Below are positions 9,115-19,012 of a stretch of DNA of 64,000 nucleotides, one piece after another. Every line of letters starts with the position of its first letter. Position 1 is the first letter of the stretch. Source of the stretch: Marinomonas rhodophyticola (GTDB taxonomy: Bacteria > Pseudomonadota > Gammaproteobacteria > Pseudomonadales > Marinomonadaceae); the NCBI RefSeq assembly GCF_026113935.1, contig NZ_JAPEUL010000009.1:578501-642500 (forward strand), read 5' to 3'. Made by a program: the position numbers and the translations under genes. A model generated the notes under the pieces. That model saw only the letters and a list, made by a program, of their open reading frames with translations. It made no database searches and was not told the origin of the DNA.

Positions 9115-10092
9115 TTAGTTTTGGTAACGGGTCAGGATGTCACCAATCTCTTTTGGTGCTTCGGCTTTCCATTCTTCCGTCATCGTTTTACCAATGGCTT
9201 TTAATTCTTCAATGAGTTGCGGCGATGGGTCTGACACAGTCATACCATTTTCTACCAAGGTTGCCTTGTCTTTTTCTGCACGCGCAGCCACTTTTGTCCA
9301 GCCTGCGGCTTCCGCGTTTTTCGCTGCATCGAGTACTACTTGTTGAGTGGCTTTATCCAAACGGCGGAAAGCACGTTTGTTTACGACTATGATGTTTTTA
9401 GGAATCCATGCTTTGATGTCAGTGTAGTTGTTTACATAATCCCATGCTTGACTGTCCACACCAGTTGATGGCGACGTGATCATCGCTTGGATAATCCCCG
9501 TACTAAATGCTTGGGGAATGTCAGGCACTTGAATGGTAGTGGGCGTGGTGCCCATTAAGTCTGCAAGACGAGAGGTCGATGGGCTGTAGGCGCGCATTTT
9601 TTGGCCTTTCAGATCCGCCAGGCTTGTTACGGGATCTTTGCTGTAAAGGCTTTGTGCGGGCCAAGCAACGGTGTAAAGCAGCATCATGCCGTCTTTATCT
9701 AATTGTTGTGTAATAGCTGGTTTTGCCGCTTCCCACAGTTTCTTAGCGTCTTCAAAGGAGGTCGCTAAAAATGGGATATTATCGTGCTTATAGATAGGGT
9801 TTTCATTGCCCAAAATACCTAAAAACACCTCTCCCATTTGTACTTGTCCAGATTTTATAGAGCGGGGGATTTCAGTGTGTTTGACCAAAGAGCCACCAGA
9901 GTGAACCGTGATCTCCAGCTCACCATTGGTCTTGTCTTTGATTTCTTTGGCAAAGTCGTAGGCGATTTGAGTAGGCAAATTGCCATCACCGTACGGGGTT
10001 GGCATGTGCCATTTTTCGGCAAAGCTCGCCGTCGACGTAAGGCCGCTAATCGCGACGCCCCCTATTAATAGTGCATTGCTAAGTTTTGACAT
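9115..10092 (-). CDS. TRAP transporter solute-binding protein (DctP type)
   Basis: This 325-residue periplasmic protein has a signal peptide of about 25 residues ending near TASFAEKW. The mature protein shows the DctP-family organisation: the early segment TPYGDGNLPTQIAYDFAKE, the LVKHTEIPRSIKSGQVQMGE region, the LADLKGQKMRAYSP motif with the Arg that usually contacts a substrate carboxylate, and the GIIQAMITSPSTGVDSQAW segment. It captures the substrate for the two downstream membrane subunits. The conserved Arg suggests a carboxylated ligand. 5-Oxoproline is an inference from the neighbours. Confidence 0.9.
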   Translation of the reverse strand: MSKLSNALLIGGVAISGLTSTASFAEKWHMPTPYGDGNLPTQIAYDFAKEIKDKTNGELEITVHSGGSLVKHTEIPRSIKSGQVQMGEVFLGILGNENPIYKHDNIPFLATSFEDAKKLWEAAKPAITQQLDKDGMMLLYTVAWPAQSLYSKDPVTSLADLKGQKMRAYSPSTSRLADLMGTTPTTIQVPDIPQAFSTGIIQAMITSPSTGVDSQAWDYVNNYTDIKAWIPKNIIVVNKRAFRRLDKATQQVVLDAAKNAEAAGWTKVAARAEKDKATLVENGMTVSDPSPQLIEELKAIGKTMTEEWKAEAPKEIGDILTRYQN

Positions 10093-10182
10093 GGTTTTGT
10101 TCCTCTTCTAAGTATTATGCGTTTTTTATTGTCAATGAAGCCGTGTTATTTGTGCTTATTGCTTTACTCCGTCCAAGGAGAG

Positions 10183-10983
10183 CTAAAACACTGCGAGATC
10201 TGTGTCTAAAATATCCGTTATCAGCATTTTTCCGGGAGCATGAGTAATGCAAATCGGTGGTTTGGCATTACGAATCGCCACTTGAGGAGTTACACCGCAT
10301 GCCCAAAAGACCGGAACTTCACCGTCTTTTACACTGACGGCATCACCATAATCTGGTTTGCCTAAATCTTTGATGCCAATGTCTTGTGGTGAACCAAAGT
10401 GTAGTGGAGAACCATGGGCCTTGGGAAAGCGAGTGGTGATTTGAATGGCACGAATGGCGTCTTTTGGTACATAAGGGCGCATGGTTACCACGGTATTACC
10501 AAAAAAACGTCCGGCTGGCACGGTGGCAATATTGGTTTCAAACATGGACACGTTGACGTCTTCTTCAATGTTTCTTGGTGTTAACCCTGCTTGTGATAAC
10601 GCATGTTCAAAAGAAAAAGAACAACCCAGTACGAAAGCTACCATGTCATCTTGCCATAAATCTTCAATATCAGAGCGGCTTTCGACTTTCACGCCATTGC
10701 GGTACACATAGTATTCAGGGATATCATGGCGCATATCAATGTCGTTACCGAGTTCTGGCATGCTAAAATCACCCACTTCAGACACGCCAATCAAAGGGCA
10801 AGATACTGGATTTTTTTGACAATAGAGCAAAAAGTCATTCGCCCAATCGGCTGGCAAAATTACCACATTACCTTGCATTGCGCCCTGTGCTAAACCACTG
10901 GTAACGCCAGTATGCGCCTTACTACGAATGGCTCGGCGCAATTCAGATGTTTGTTGCAGTAAGGGTGACAGGGCTTGTTTCAT
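10183..10983 (-). CDS. DUF1445 putative hydro-lyase / D-glutamate cyclase-like protein
   Basis: This is a protein of about 266 residues starting at the ATG at 10983 (MKQALSPLLQQTSELRR), which has AAGGA upstream. An upstream in-frame start at 11037 would add an unlikely extension. Family segments include GLAQGAMQGNVVILP, FALxCS-type FVLGCSFSFEHAL, and the C-terminal ACGVTPQVAI and ITHAPGKMLITD motifs. The family is called YcsI/DUF1445 hydro-lyase in bacteria, and the related mitochondrial DGLUCY domain is a D-glutamate cyclase that makes 5-oxo-D-proline. Its place at the head of the pxp/TRAP cluster fits 5-oxoproline or glutamate lactam chemistry. Confidence 0.88.
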   Translation of the reverse strand: MKQALSPLLQQTSELRRAIRSKAHTGVTSGLAQGAMQGNVVILPADWANDFLLYCQKNPVSCPLIGVSEVGDFSMPELGNDIDMRHDIPEYYVYRNGVKVESRSDIEDLWQDDMVAFVLGCSFSFEHALSQAGLTPRNIEEDVNVSMFETNIATVPAGRFFGNTVVTMRPYVPKDAIRAIQITTRFPKAHGSPLHFGSPQDIGIKDLGKPDYGDAVSVKDGEVPVFWACGVTPQVAIRNAKPPICITHAPGKMLITDILDTDLAVF

Positions 10984-11223
10984 TTTCGTTTTCCTTATTT
11001 TTGCCACAATGTGTTTTATTAAGAGTAGATCCAGCACCTACGAAAAGTCTAATCGTGTTTTTTTGGGTATTTTGATCAATTTTTTTATCAAGCCTGCGGT
11101 GATGATTATTCTCTCTTTGACGGAACGGATCAAGCGAGGTAATTTCCTAGACTAAATCAGGATGTTATTGCATGCGACTATCGGTCAACACACATCCCTA
11201 AACGTCTAGTAGCGAGCGAACAT

Positions 11224-12496
11224 ATGACGCAACCAACACTACCGAATTTTGCTTGGCAGGATAGAGAGCTTGTTAGCAAGTGGAATAGGGCTTTAGATAT
11301 TATTGATACAAAAGGCCAAGCGGTTTTTACTGAGCTGTTTGATTATGTTGAGTCTCAGCAAGGCCCATTAAACGGGGCGATTGTCTCGATCAAAGACTTG
11401 TTTCAAGTTCGAGGCTATAAGACGCAAGCTGGATCTGTGTTTCTTGATGCCAGCCCTGCTGAGCAAGATGCTGCCGCCGTGGCGTTGCTAAGAAAAGCCG
11501 GTGCGAGTTTGTTGGGTCACACCAATATGACAGAGCTGGCGTATTCGGGATTAGGCCTAAACCCTCATTATGGCACGCCGGAAAATCCAATTCATGCGGG
11601 TCGTATCACTGGCGGATCCACCAGTGGCGGTGCGGCGTCGGTTGCTCTAGGCATCGCCGATGCAGCACTTGGCACCGATACGGGCGGTTCATTGCGAATA
11701 CCGGCAGCGTTTTGTGGTTTGACTGGCTTTAAGCCCTCGCAACACACTGTTTCCAGAAAGGGGTGTTTGCCCTTGTCTGATTCACTCGATTCGGTTGGCC
11801 CAATAGCGAAAACAGTAGAAGAGTGTGAATTGCTCTGGCAGGTATTGTCTGGCACTGCGCTGTCAGCTGACATAAAGAACAGTATGAACGCGGATGGACT
11901 GCGCATTGTCGTGCCAAGCAACTTTGGTATGAATGATCTAGATGCGTTGGTTGAGGAAGGTTTTGCCGATCAATTGGCTCACCTTGAAGCAGCTGGTGTG
12001 GTGGTTGAAAGACGGTTTGTTGACGCGCTAGAAACCTACAAAACCTTACCTGTTTGGCAGTTTTCGGCTTTTGAAAGTCAGGCGTTTTATTGTCAGAACT
12101 ATGATTTGGAAACAGCCGATATTGATCCGCGCGTGGCCTCTCGTATCGCTCGCGCGAAAACCATTCATGCAGAGGATTTTCAGCAGACAAAAGCGGCTAG
12201 GCAGGCTTTTATTGAGCGAATGGTCAAAGAGGAGCCACATAGCGTTTTCTTGCTACCGACGGTGGCTGTTGTTGCGCCAAAATTGTCTGATTTAGTCCAA
12301 GACTCAGAATACGATCGCTTAAACTTGCTGTGCTTACGCAATACGTCGTTGGCCAATGTGTTAAACGGTTGCAGTATTTCCTTGCCGTTTTGCTTTGAGC
12401 AAGAGCCTCATGGGATTGATGTTAACGGCTGGCAACGGTAAGGATCAGGTGCTATTGGATTTAGCGAAACAATTAGCGTCTATTATAAAAGGCTAA
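11224..12496 (+). CDS. Amidase (amidase-signature family; apparent frameshift near the C-terminus)
   Basis: This is an amidase-signature hydrolase of about 424 residues. The catalytic Ser-cisSer-Lys triad is visible: Lys in IVSIKDLFQVRGY, the serine loop ITGGSTSGGAASVALG, and the nucleophile region GTDTGGSLRIPAAFCGL. The uninterrupted frame ends at 12441, but the next frame continues with GLMLTAGNGKDQVLLDLAKQ and stops at 12496. One extra G in the GGG at 12412-12414 explains the break. The gene diverges from the pxp/TRAP/DUF1445 group and converges on a LysR gene. It probably releases a substrate (amide to acid plus ammonia) for the same pathway. The precise substrate is not visible. Confidence 0.88.
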
Positions 12497-13404
12497 TCAT
12501 GGCGCTTGTTTCTTGTTGTACTCTTCGGCGGCGATGACGGCAATGTTGGTGGCCACTTCGGCAATAGGGTTAAAGGGTTCGTCTGAATAAGACGCAGTGA
12601 AGGTGAGATCGTTGGGTGTCCAAACCGCCCTGATTTTTCGCAGGCTTCCCGCTTCCAATTCTTTTGCAATCATGATGTTAGGCAATGTGGAAATACCCAC
12701 CGCGTCAATCGCTAAGCTACGGCAGGCGGCCAATGACGTTGACGCAAAAAAGTGCGCAGGTGGCCCATCGAGTCTCGCGGAATTTTTGACTGATTTCGAC
12801 ATAGGGTTTGGTGGCACGAGCATAAGTAATGATGGGCCATTTGGCTAATTCTTCTAAGTATAAAAGTCGATCAGGTAGGTCTAAATTTGGGACTCGCTAC
12901 CCAAGACAGGGAAAACGTACAAAGCTCTCGGTTAACGATGTTTGGCTCGGAAATTGGCCCCATTAATAATCCCAAATCCAGTGACCTGTCCTTGATGCCA
13001 TTGCTTAAATTGGCGGTGATGTCGACCGTCATTTCGACGTCGAGATTGGGCATGTCTTTGTTAAGTCGAGATAGAAAATCGGGTAGCCAAGTATTCACTA
13101 TGGTTTCTGAAACCCCTAAACGTAATATGCCCGAGTAGGCGGTAGAAAGACCGGCGCGTTTTCGTAATTGCTCGGTTTGGTAAAGAATTTTTTCCACATA
13201 AGGCAGTAATTCTTTGCCTTTTGAAGTCAACGTAATTGGGCTGGAGCCGCCCTCTCTGTCGAAAAGTTTAACGCCTAATTCGGTTTCTAATCCAGAAATT
13301 CGAGCGGAAATAGCGGGCTGTGTAGTATGTAAGCGTTCAGCCGCTTTGCGAAAATTTCCTAATGAGGCAACCCAAACAAAGGTTTCAAGGCGTTTGTAAT
13401 TCAC
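12497..13404 (-). CDS. LysR-family transcriptional regulator (two apparent frameshifts)
   Basis: The N-terminal winged helix-turn-helix is clear (MNYKRLETFVWVASLGNFRKAAERLHTTQPAISARISGLE), followed by the LysR substrate domain up to SLSWVASP. The frame then breaks twice: at CCCAAATTT (about 12881-12889) and at the heptamer GAGTCTC at 12770-12776. Reading the latter as GAGCTC gives KFRELDGPPAHFFAS and restores SLAACRSLAIDAVGISTLP, the expected C-terminal effector domain. The repaired protein is about 302 residues, a normal LysR length. It abuts the amidase stop with no gap and may control the amidase/pxp/TRAP group. Confidence 0.87.
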
Positions 13405-13570
13405 GTTGTGGTTACCTCCAGAGTCATGAAAAAATAAAATTGTAAGATGATTTAAAAGGGTATAAGGCTAATCCGATTTCAGCAATCTTTTCCTTAAGTT
13501 GTATTAGAGTCATAGGAGTGGCATAAAGCTTGCGGTATGCTATACGCATCTTTATAGGATCATTTTAATC

Positions 13571-14150
13571 ATGAACAAATTGGTTGCATTATTGCTCAAA
13601 GGGTTGGTAGCGGTTTTACCGATTGGTTTGACTGTCTATTTGATCTATTGGTTGTTGGCGACGGGCGAGGCCATTGCTCAACCTGTATTGTTGTTGCTGA
13701 TTCCGGATGCATTGTATTTTCCAGGATTAGGTTTATTGGCCAGTTTAGCGTTGCTGGTTCTCACTGGACTTTTAGTGAATCTATATGGCTTTCGTTATTT
13801 GGTGAAGTTAAGCCATAACATTCTTGAACGCATTCCGTTAGTAAAGTCCATTTATGGCGCCATCAAAGACATGATGATGGTGTTCAATCTCGCAGAAAAA
13901 AGAAATGAAGAGTGTCGTATCCATCGAATGGAATGGTGCGCAAGTGATTGGTTTTATCACCGGAGAACAAACCGGAAAGCGGCTCTTCAAAGAGCAAGAT
14001 CTGGTTGGTGTTTACGTACCGTTAAGTTACCAAATTGGCGGTATGACTCTTTATATTTCACGGGATCGTTTGACGGAATTAGACATAGGCGTTGAAGAAG
14101 CCATGCGCCTTGCTTTGACCGCTGGAGTGCAATCCTCCAAGGCTAAATAA
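13571..14150 (+). CDS. DUF502 membrane protein (apparent frameshift)
   Basis: This is a DUF502 inner-membrane protein of about 192 residues with two N-terminal TM segments (LLLKGLVAVLPIGLTVYLIYW and a second near 55-80). Then come the family motifs IPLVKSIYGAIKDMMMVF and, after the break, VVSIEWNGAQVIGFITGEQTG and LVGVYVPLSYQIGG. The two halves are in different frames. Removing one A from the A6 run at 13896-13901 gives AEKEMKSVVSIEW and a continuous protein. No function is known to me for the family. The gene stands alone. Confidence 0.88.
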
Positions 14151-14230
14151 TGCCAGTTTCTTTATAGAGATCATTGGGAATTGGCCTAAAACTCTTTATC
14201 ATGCGCTTCTTTTTTTAGTAACTCCTTAGA

Positions 14231-15480
14231 GTGATGTTGGTTAGTATGCAAGATGCGTTGCAAACGCAGAAAACAGTCATTGTTGTTGGCGCTGGTCCTG
14301 CGGGCTTGATGTCGGCAGAGGGTATTTGTGCCGCGGGTCATCAGGTGCATGTGTACGATGCAAAACCCAGTGCCTGCCGTAAGTTCTTACTGGCGGGGGT
14401 TGGTGGTATGAATATTACGCATTCCGAAGCTTACTCAGAATTTATTCAGCGTTATTACGACAAAGCGGAATGGCTTAGCACACCAATCAGCCAATTTAAT
14501 GCCGATGCCTTATGTGAATGGATTCATGACTTAGGTATCGAGACGTTTGTTGGCACATCTGGCCGAGTTTTTCCTAAAGATATGAAAGCCGCTCCTTTAC
14601 TGCGCAATTGGCTCAAGCGCTTGCGTGATTCAGGTGTGCAGTTTCATATGCGTCATAAGATGGTTGGCTTGTCGGCTAATGAAGTGGTGTTTGATCATGC
14701 AGGCGACAGTGTTGTTGTTCAGGCCGATGCCATTGTCCTCGCAATGGGGGAGCCAGTTGGCCAAAGTTGAGCTCAGATGGTGCTTGGCTTCCGGTATTGA
14801 CTGAAAAAGGCGTCACCGTTGCGCCATTACAAAGTGCAAATTGTGGTTTTTATTGTGAGTGGAGTGAGCATTTACAAACGAAATTTGCAGGCAGTCCATT
14901 AAAAGATGTGGCGTTTTCTTTTACATTTGAAGACGGACAAGTGGTGACGAAAAAGGGAGAATGCATTGTCACTCAGGATGGTATGGAAGGCAGTCTTATT
15001 TATGCATTTTCTAAATATTTGCGTGATGGCATTAACCATTCAGGTCAATCGTCTTTATTGATGGATCTTTTGCCTTTGCAAAGCGAAGAGCAAGTCATCA
15101 AGAAATTGCGTCATATCAAACCAAAAGAATCTTTTAGCAAGTACTTAAAACGTACGCTGAACATAACGGGTGTAAAAACGGCGTTGTTACATGAATCTTT
15201 TCCTAAAGACGCCTTTCAGACGCCAGAGACGCTCGCGCGATGCTTAAAAGCCATGCCGGTTCACTTTTATAAAACGAAACCCATTGACGAGGTTATTTCC
15301 AGTGCCGGTGGGGTGTGTGAAAGCAGTGTGAATGACATGCTCATGTTAAAAGCCATGCCCGGTGTGTTTTGTGCGGGTGAAATGCTGGATTGGGAAGCGC
15401 CAACGGGCGGTTATTTGTTAACCGCGTGCTTTGCTACGGGGCATTGGGCCGCTCAGGGTGTGAATAAATTCTTAACGTAG
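14231..15480 (+). CDS. NAD(P)/FAD-dependent oxidoreductase (TIGR03862/BaiN-like; apparent frameshift)
   Basis: This is a flavoprotein of the HI0933/BaiN-like group. The dinucleotide-binding motif VVGAGPAGLMSAEG is near the N-terminus and is followed by CRKFLLAGVGGMNITHSE and TFVGTSGRVFPKDMKAAPLL. The C-terminal FAD-contact segments are SSAGGVCESSVND and GVFCAGEMLDWEAPTGGYLLTACFATG. The frame breaks at a G5 run (14746-14750). Adding one G gives GGASWPKLSSDGAW, the conserved joint, and a protein of about 416 residues. Several start codons are possible (GTG 14231, ATG 14234, ATG 14246). No substrate is evident. Confidence 0.88.
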
Positions 15481-15517
15481 TGTGCGCACATTAGTGTTTT
15501 AAGTTTTGTACACATAT

Positions 15518-15550
15518 AAAAATGCCCAATGTTGCCATTGGGCATTTTTT
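15518..15550. terminator. Bidirectional rho-independent terminator
   Basis: An 11-bp stem (AATGCCCAATG at 15521-15531, complement at 15536-15546) with a 4-base loop is flanked by A and T runs on both sides. It serves the flavoprotein gene on the plus strand and the convergent small outer-membrane protein gene on the minus strand. Confidence 0.85.
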
Positions 15551-15620
15551 TAATTTGAATCTTCTAGCCTAAGAACATCGACTCATTTTCGATGATGACT
15601 GGATTGTTAATCGCCTAAGC

Positions 15621-16165
15621 CTAATTAGAGGCTTGTTGATTTGGCATACCAAAGTTGTACTGTACACCGACAGAAGTCACGTTATCTAAATGGTTATCTT
15701 CGATGTCTTTTACTAGACGGAAATCGGCACGAAGGTCCACATCACTGTTGATCGCATATTTAACACCACCGCCTGCGTTCACCAGTAGATTAGTTGAATC
15801 GCCATCGACATCCGTTATACCCACACCAGCTGCAACATAAGGCGTTAGGTTGACCGTGGTGAAGGCTGGTAGGCTGTATAGGCCATCCACTCGGTATTGG
15901 TCTAGATCGTTCTCGCGTCCACGTTTGCTGGCATCGGAGTGAAGATACACGGCTTCTAATGCTAGTGCGCTGTTGGTTTGATAGCCAACGCCGATAGAGT
16001 AAGACGTATCATTGCCTGCTTGACGATCACTGTCAGCGTTGTAGTAGCCGATGCTTGGTGTGACTGTGATGCCTTGTTCAGGTTGTGCTGCGTATGCCAT
16101 TGTTGTAAGGGATGAAGCAATCAGAACACCGCTAAAAAGAGTACGTTTTTAAAAGATGTAGACAT
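15621..16165 (-). CDS. Outer-membrane beta-barrel protein (OmpA-barrel paralogue; apparent frameshift in signal peptide)
   Basis: This eight-stranded-type barrel protein ends after its last strand (VTSVGVQYNFG plus a short tail), with no OmpA peptidoglycan domain. The longest uninterrupted frame starts within the signal peptide at MAYAAQ. An ATG at 16165 with AGGAGA upstream gives a better start. Adding one base to the T5 run at 16146-16150 joins the two as MSTSFKKRTLFSGVLIASSL, a normal signal peptide, for about 181 residues. The barrel is closely similar to the N-terminal half of the OmpA-family gene just upstream (shared VTPSIG, LTPYVAAGVG, NAGGGVKYAIN, RADFRLV, HLDNVTS), so the two are tandem paralogues. 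Confidence 0.83.
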
Positions 16166-16500
16166 GTTAATTTCTCCTAATGAACATAACGTTTTGTTGT
16201 TCGCTATCCAGATTACGCTGATTTTTTCGATTGAAAACCCCTCGGAAAATGCGTAAAAAATGGGACATGAACCGCTACTGCCCAATCATGACGTAAGCTT
16301 TACTAAAGTGTGTGTATTCAAGCAATTAGCTGATCAAAAACTACCCTAAAGGGTGTAGGAAATGCGCCGTTTATTACAGTAAGTTTTCACTTTAAAAATG
16401 CACAAAAATTATTGTGATCAAAGTAAGTACGCGGTTTTCACAAAGGCTAACGGTTCAAACTTGCTATTCTACAAGAAAGCTTCAAAGCCAGAGCGACAGG
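16166..16500. other. Intergenic region, promoter of the small barrel gene; no gene seen
   Basis: This AT-rich stretch lies between the two barrel genes. It must carry the promoter of the 15621-16165 gene, whose ribosome-binding site AGGAGA is at its edge. I see no open frame with a credible start and no RNA gene. Confidence 0.4.
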
Positions 16501-16531
16501 CAAAAAAACGCCCGATATAAAATATCGGGCG
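16501..16531 (-). terminator. Rho-independent terminator of the OmpA-family gene
   Basis: A 10-bp stem (CGCCCGATAT at 16509-16518, complement at 16522-16531) with an AAA loop is followed on the minus strand by a run of seven T. It lies 42 bases after the stop of the OmpA-family gene. Confidence 0.9.
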
Positions 16532-16572
16532 TTGCCTTAGTCATAGGCTATTTGGGAGACTGAATCAAACGG

Positions 16573-17637
16573 TTAGGCTTCGCTGGTTGAAATAATAGCG
16601 ACAACACGACGGTTGATCTGACGGTTTTCTTCGCTATCGTTCTCTACGAAAGGTCTTTCCTCACCATACCCAACGGAATCCACTCGTGACGCTGAAATCT
16701 GAAAGGTTTGTGTGAGCACATCGGCAATCGCTTTGGCGCGTTTTTCTGAGATCATCTGGTTGTAGCTTGCTGTCCCAGTGTCATCAGTGTGGCCTTCTAT
16801 CATAACGGTGCTGCCTGGATTTTCTTTCAGGAAATCAGCGATTTTTGCGATTTCCGGATAATACTTCTGTTCTACATTCGTTTTGTTAATACCAAATTGA
16901 ATGTTTATTTTACCTGGTGGTTCAGCCACAACATCGGCCTGTTTAGGTGCTTCTTCTACCACAGGGGCTGCCGCAACAGGTTCCTCTTTAACTTGTTCCA
17001 CGGGTTCCTGAGCAGCTGTTTGTGTCTCAACAATCGGTTCGGGTTCTACTTGTGTGTAAGTCTGTTCAACAGGAGTGTATCCTTGGTTGTCGGAAGATGA
17101 ATTGGAGGAAGAGCCACCGAATGTCATTTGCACACCAAGTGAGGTGACATTATCCAAATGATGGTCTTCAACGTCGTTGACTAGACGGAAATCCGCACGC
17201 AATGACACTGCGTCATTAATCGCGTATTTCAAACCACCACCGGCGTTGACCTGCGTGTTGTTATCCTCGCCATTGCTGAAATCGGCTGTACCCACACCGG
17301 CGGCTAAGTAGGGAGTCAGGTTAAGTGAACTTACATTCGGTAAATGATACAAACCATCTAATCGATATTGGTCTACATCTACGTCACCACCGCCAGATTG
17401 TTTAGAGTCTGCATTTAGGTAAACAAACTCGACCGCCCATGGGTTATTAAATTGGTAACCTAGACCTAATGAGTAAGTGGTATCGTCTTCAGTATTACGA
17501 TCATTATCCATATTGTAATGACCAATGCTTGGTGTAACGGTAAAACCTTCCTGTTGCTGTGCAAGCGCCAATGTTGACAGTGAAGACGCTGCAATAATAC
17601 TGCTGAGAAGCGTGCGTTTTGCGATGTTAAAAGACAT
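16573..17637 (-). CDS. OmpA-family outer-membrane protein (beta-barrel plus peptidoglycan-binding domain)
   Basis: This 354-residue protein has a signal peptide (cleavage near STLALAQQ) and an N-terminal eight-strand barrel to about residue 180. A proline/glutamate/valine-rich linker with repeated EPV/PVVE units spans about 185-245. The C-terminal OmpA domain has MIEGHTDDTGTASYNQMISEKRA and RVDSVGYGEERPFVENDSEENRQINRRV, including the Asp and Arg that bind diaminopimelate. It anchors the outer membrane to the cell wall. The barrel is paralogous to the next gene downstream, but a strong terminator separates them. Confidence 0.93.
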   Translation of the reverse strand: MSFNIAKRTLLSSIIAASSLSTLALAQQQEGFTVTPSIGHYNMDNDRNTEDDTTYSLGLGYQFNNPWAVEFVYLNADSKQSGGGDVDVDQYRLDGLYHLPNVSSLNLTPYLAAGVGTADFSNGEDNNTQVNAGGGLKYAINDAVSLRADFRLVNDVEDHHLDNVTSLGVQMTFGGSSSNSSSDNQGYTPVEQTYTQVEPEPIVETQTAAQEPVEQVKEEPVAAAPVVEEAPKQADVVAEPPGKINIQFGINKTNVEQKYYPEIAKIADFLKENPGSTVMIEGHTDDTGTASYNQMISEKRAKAIADVLTQTFQISASRVDSVGYGEERPFVENDSEENRQINRRVVAIISTSEA

Positions 17638-17969
17638 ATTTTATCTCCTGATAAAGAATGATTTGTTTCTATGTTGCTTGTTCTTTTAATCAGCATAACG
17701 CGTTTGTCTCTCGTTTTTCTACAGCGTGAAAAATGGAGGAAGGCCCATTTATCATGGTTCATTAACAATAATGACGACTTACTTCATATGGTATTGCGCA
17801 ATCCTGACAGAGTGTTGACTCAGAAGGCATTTTCAGCGCTGTTTAGAGGTTAAGTCACTTCTTAAAAGCGTATAAAAGGAGATATTCATTACACGAGATT
17901 TTCACATAAAAATCAAAAATAAGAGGTGTCAGATAGAAATCCATCACCTCAAGCACAGAAAAGTAGCGT
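17638..17969. other. Intergenic region upstream of the OmpA-family gene; no gene seen
   Basis: This 332-base gap lies between the OmpA-family gene and the oxidoreductase, both on the minus strand. It holds AGGAG just before the OmpA-family start and must contain that gene's promoter. I see no credible coding frame or RNA gene. Confidence 0.4.
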
Positions 17970-18866
17970 TTACTCTCGCATCAATGCTCGGTGAGCACCC
18001 ACGCCCGCCATGACTCCAGAAGCCGATGCCAATGTGGCATTTTGCATTGGGTTAGACACATCACCGGCGGCAAACACGCCTTCTATCGATGTTTGTTTAA
18101 AGGCATCGGTTTTAATAACCAAACCAAGCGGTCCCTCTTCAAATTCACATCCTAATTGCTCGGCAAATGGGCTTGCCATATGCGTCTTGGGTCCAACGAA
18201 TATTGCTGCTAACCGAATAGTTCGGCCATCAGCAAGATAAACTGAGGAAATTTCCGGCGCTCGCCCTAGTACTTCTAATATGGGGGTGCTTTCAATAGTG
18301 ACACCGCGTTTTAATAAAAACGCACGTTCCTCATCATTTGGTTCGTATAGGCCCTGAGTAAAGTAAGTGGTGGGTCCCCAATCTGGAATCATACCTGCCT
18401 GATGAGCAAACAAAGGACTGGTTGCTAGAACGCCGAGTGCTTGATTACGCACTTCATAACCATGGCAATAAGGGCAGTGAATCACCGTCGCCCCCCAGCG
18501 TTCTTTTAAGCCAGGGATATTGGGCAACTCGTCCCTTAAGCCCGTTGCTAATATGAGCTTCTTACAATGAAGTTTAGTGTTGTCTTCAAGCGTGACGTGG
18601 AATCCCGGTGCGAGCTTTTCAACAGCAACCGCCTTACCTTTGACAAGGTCTACGGTCGGGTATTTAAGCAGTTGACGGTAGGCTTCTTGTTGAATCGTGA
18701 ACGGAGATACGCCGTCCAACCCGAAAAAACCATGGGATTCATCTGCGAATCTATTTCTGGGTTCGCCAGCGTCGATTACGGTGACTTTTCTTTGTCCTCT
18801 TGCGAGCTGCATGGCGGCAGATAGCCCCGCAAAACTTCCACCAATTACAATAACGTCAAGTTGCAT
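17970..18866 (-). CDS. Thioredoxin-reductase-like NAD(P)/FAD-dependent oxidoreductase
   Basis: This 298-residue pyridine nucleotide-disulfide oxidoreductase has the N-terminal FAD motif VIVIGGSFAGLSAAMQLARG. A redox CxxC lies in HCPYCHGYE near residue 133, and the C-terminal FAD motif is GVFAAGDVSNPMQNATLASASG. The size and the CPYC pair place it with small TrxR-like proteins rather than dihydrolipoamide dehydrogenases. It is divergent from an Rrf2-family regulator, with paired ATGAAACAT/ATGTTTCAT half-sites in the shared promoter. I infer redox-linked control by that regulator. The electron acceptor is unknown. Confidence 0.9.
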   Translation of the reverse strand: MQLDVIVIGGSFAGLSAAMQLARGQRKVTVIDAGEPRNRFADESHGFFGLDGVSPFTIQQEAYRQLLKYPTVDLVKGKAVAVEKLAPGFHVTLEDNTKLHCKKLILATGLRDELPNIPGLKERWGATVIHCPYCHGYEVRNQALGVLATSPLFAHQAGMIPDWGPTTYFTQGLYEPNDEERAFLLKRGVTIESTPILEVLGRAPEISSVYLADGRTIRLAAIFVGPKTHMASPFAEQLGCEFEEGPLGLVIKTDAFKQTSIEGVFAAGDVSNPMQNATLASASGVMAGVGAHRALMRE

Positions 18867-18902
18867 GAGCTGTTCCTTAGTTTAGTTAAACATAATGACA
18901 TT

Positions 18903-18963
18903 ATGAAACATCATAAGTTACATGAAATACTGAAGTCAACTCACGATACTTTTAATGTTTCAT
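18903..18963. promoter_or_regulatory. Inverted half-sites between the oxidoreductase and Rrf2 genes
   Basis: The nonamer ATGAAACAT (18903-18911) and its exact complement ATGTTTCAT (18955-18963) flank the divergent promoter region, with a related CATGAAATA at 18921. The arrangement suggests an operator pair for the adjacent Rrf2 regulator acting on both genes. Confidence 0.5.
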
Positions 18964-19012
18964 GAAAAACTGAGTTAGAATGCACGCATCGTTATTCGCT
19001 ATGAGATTACTG

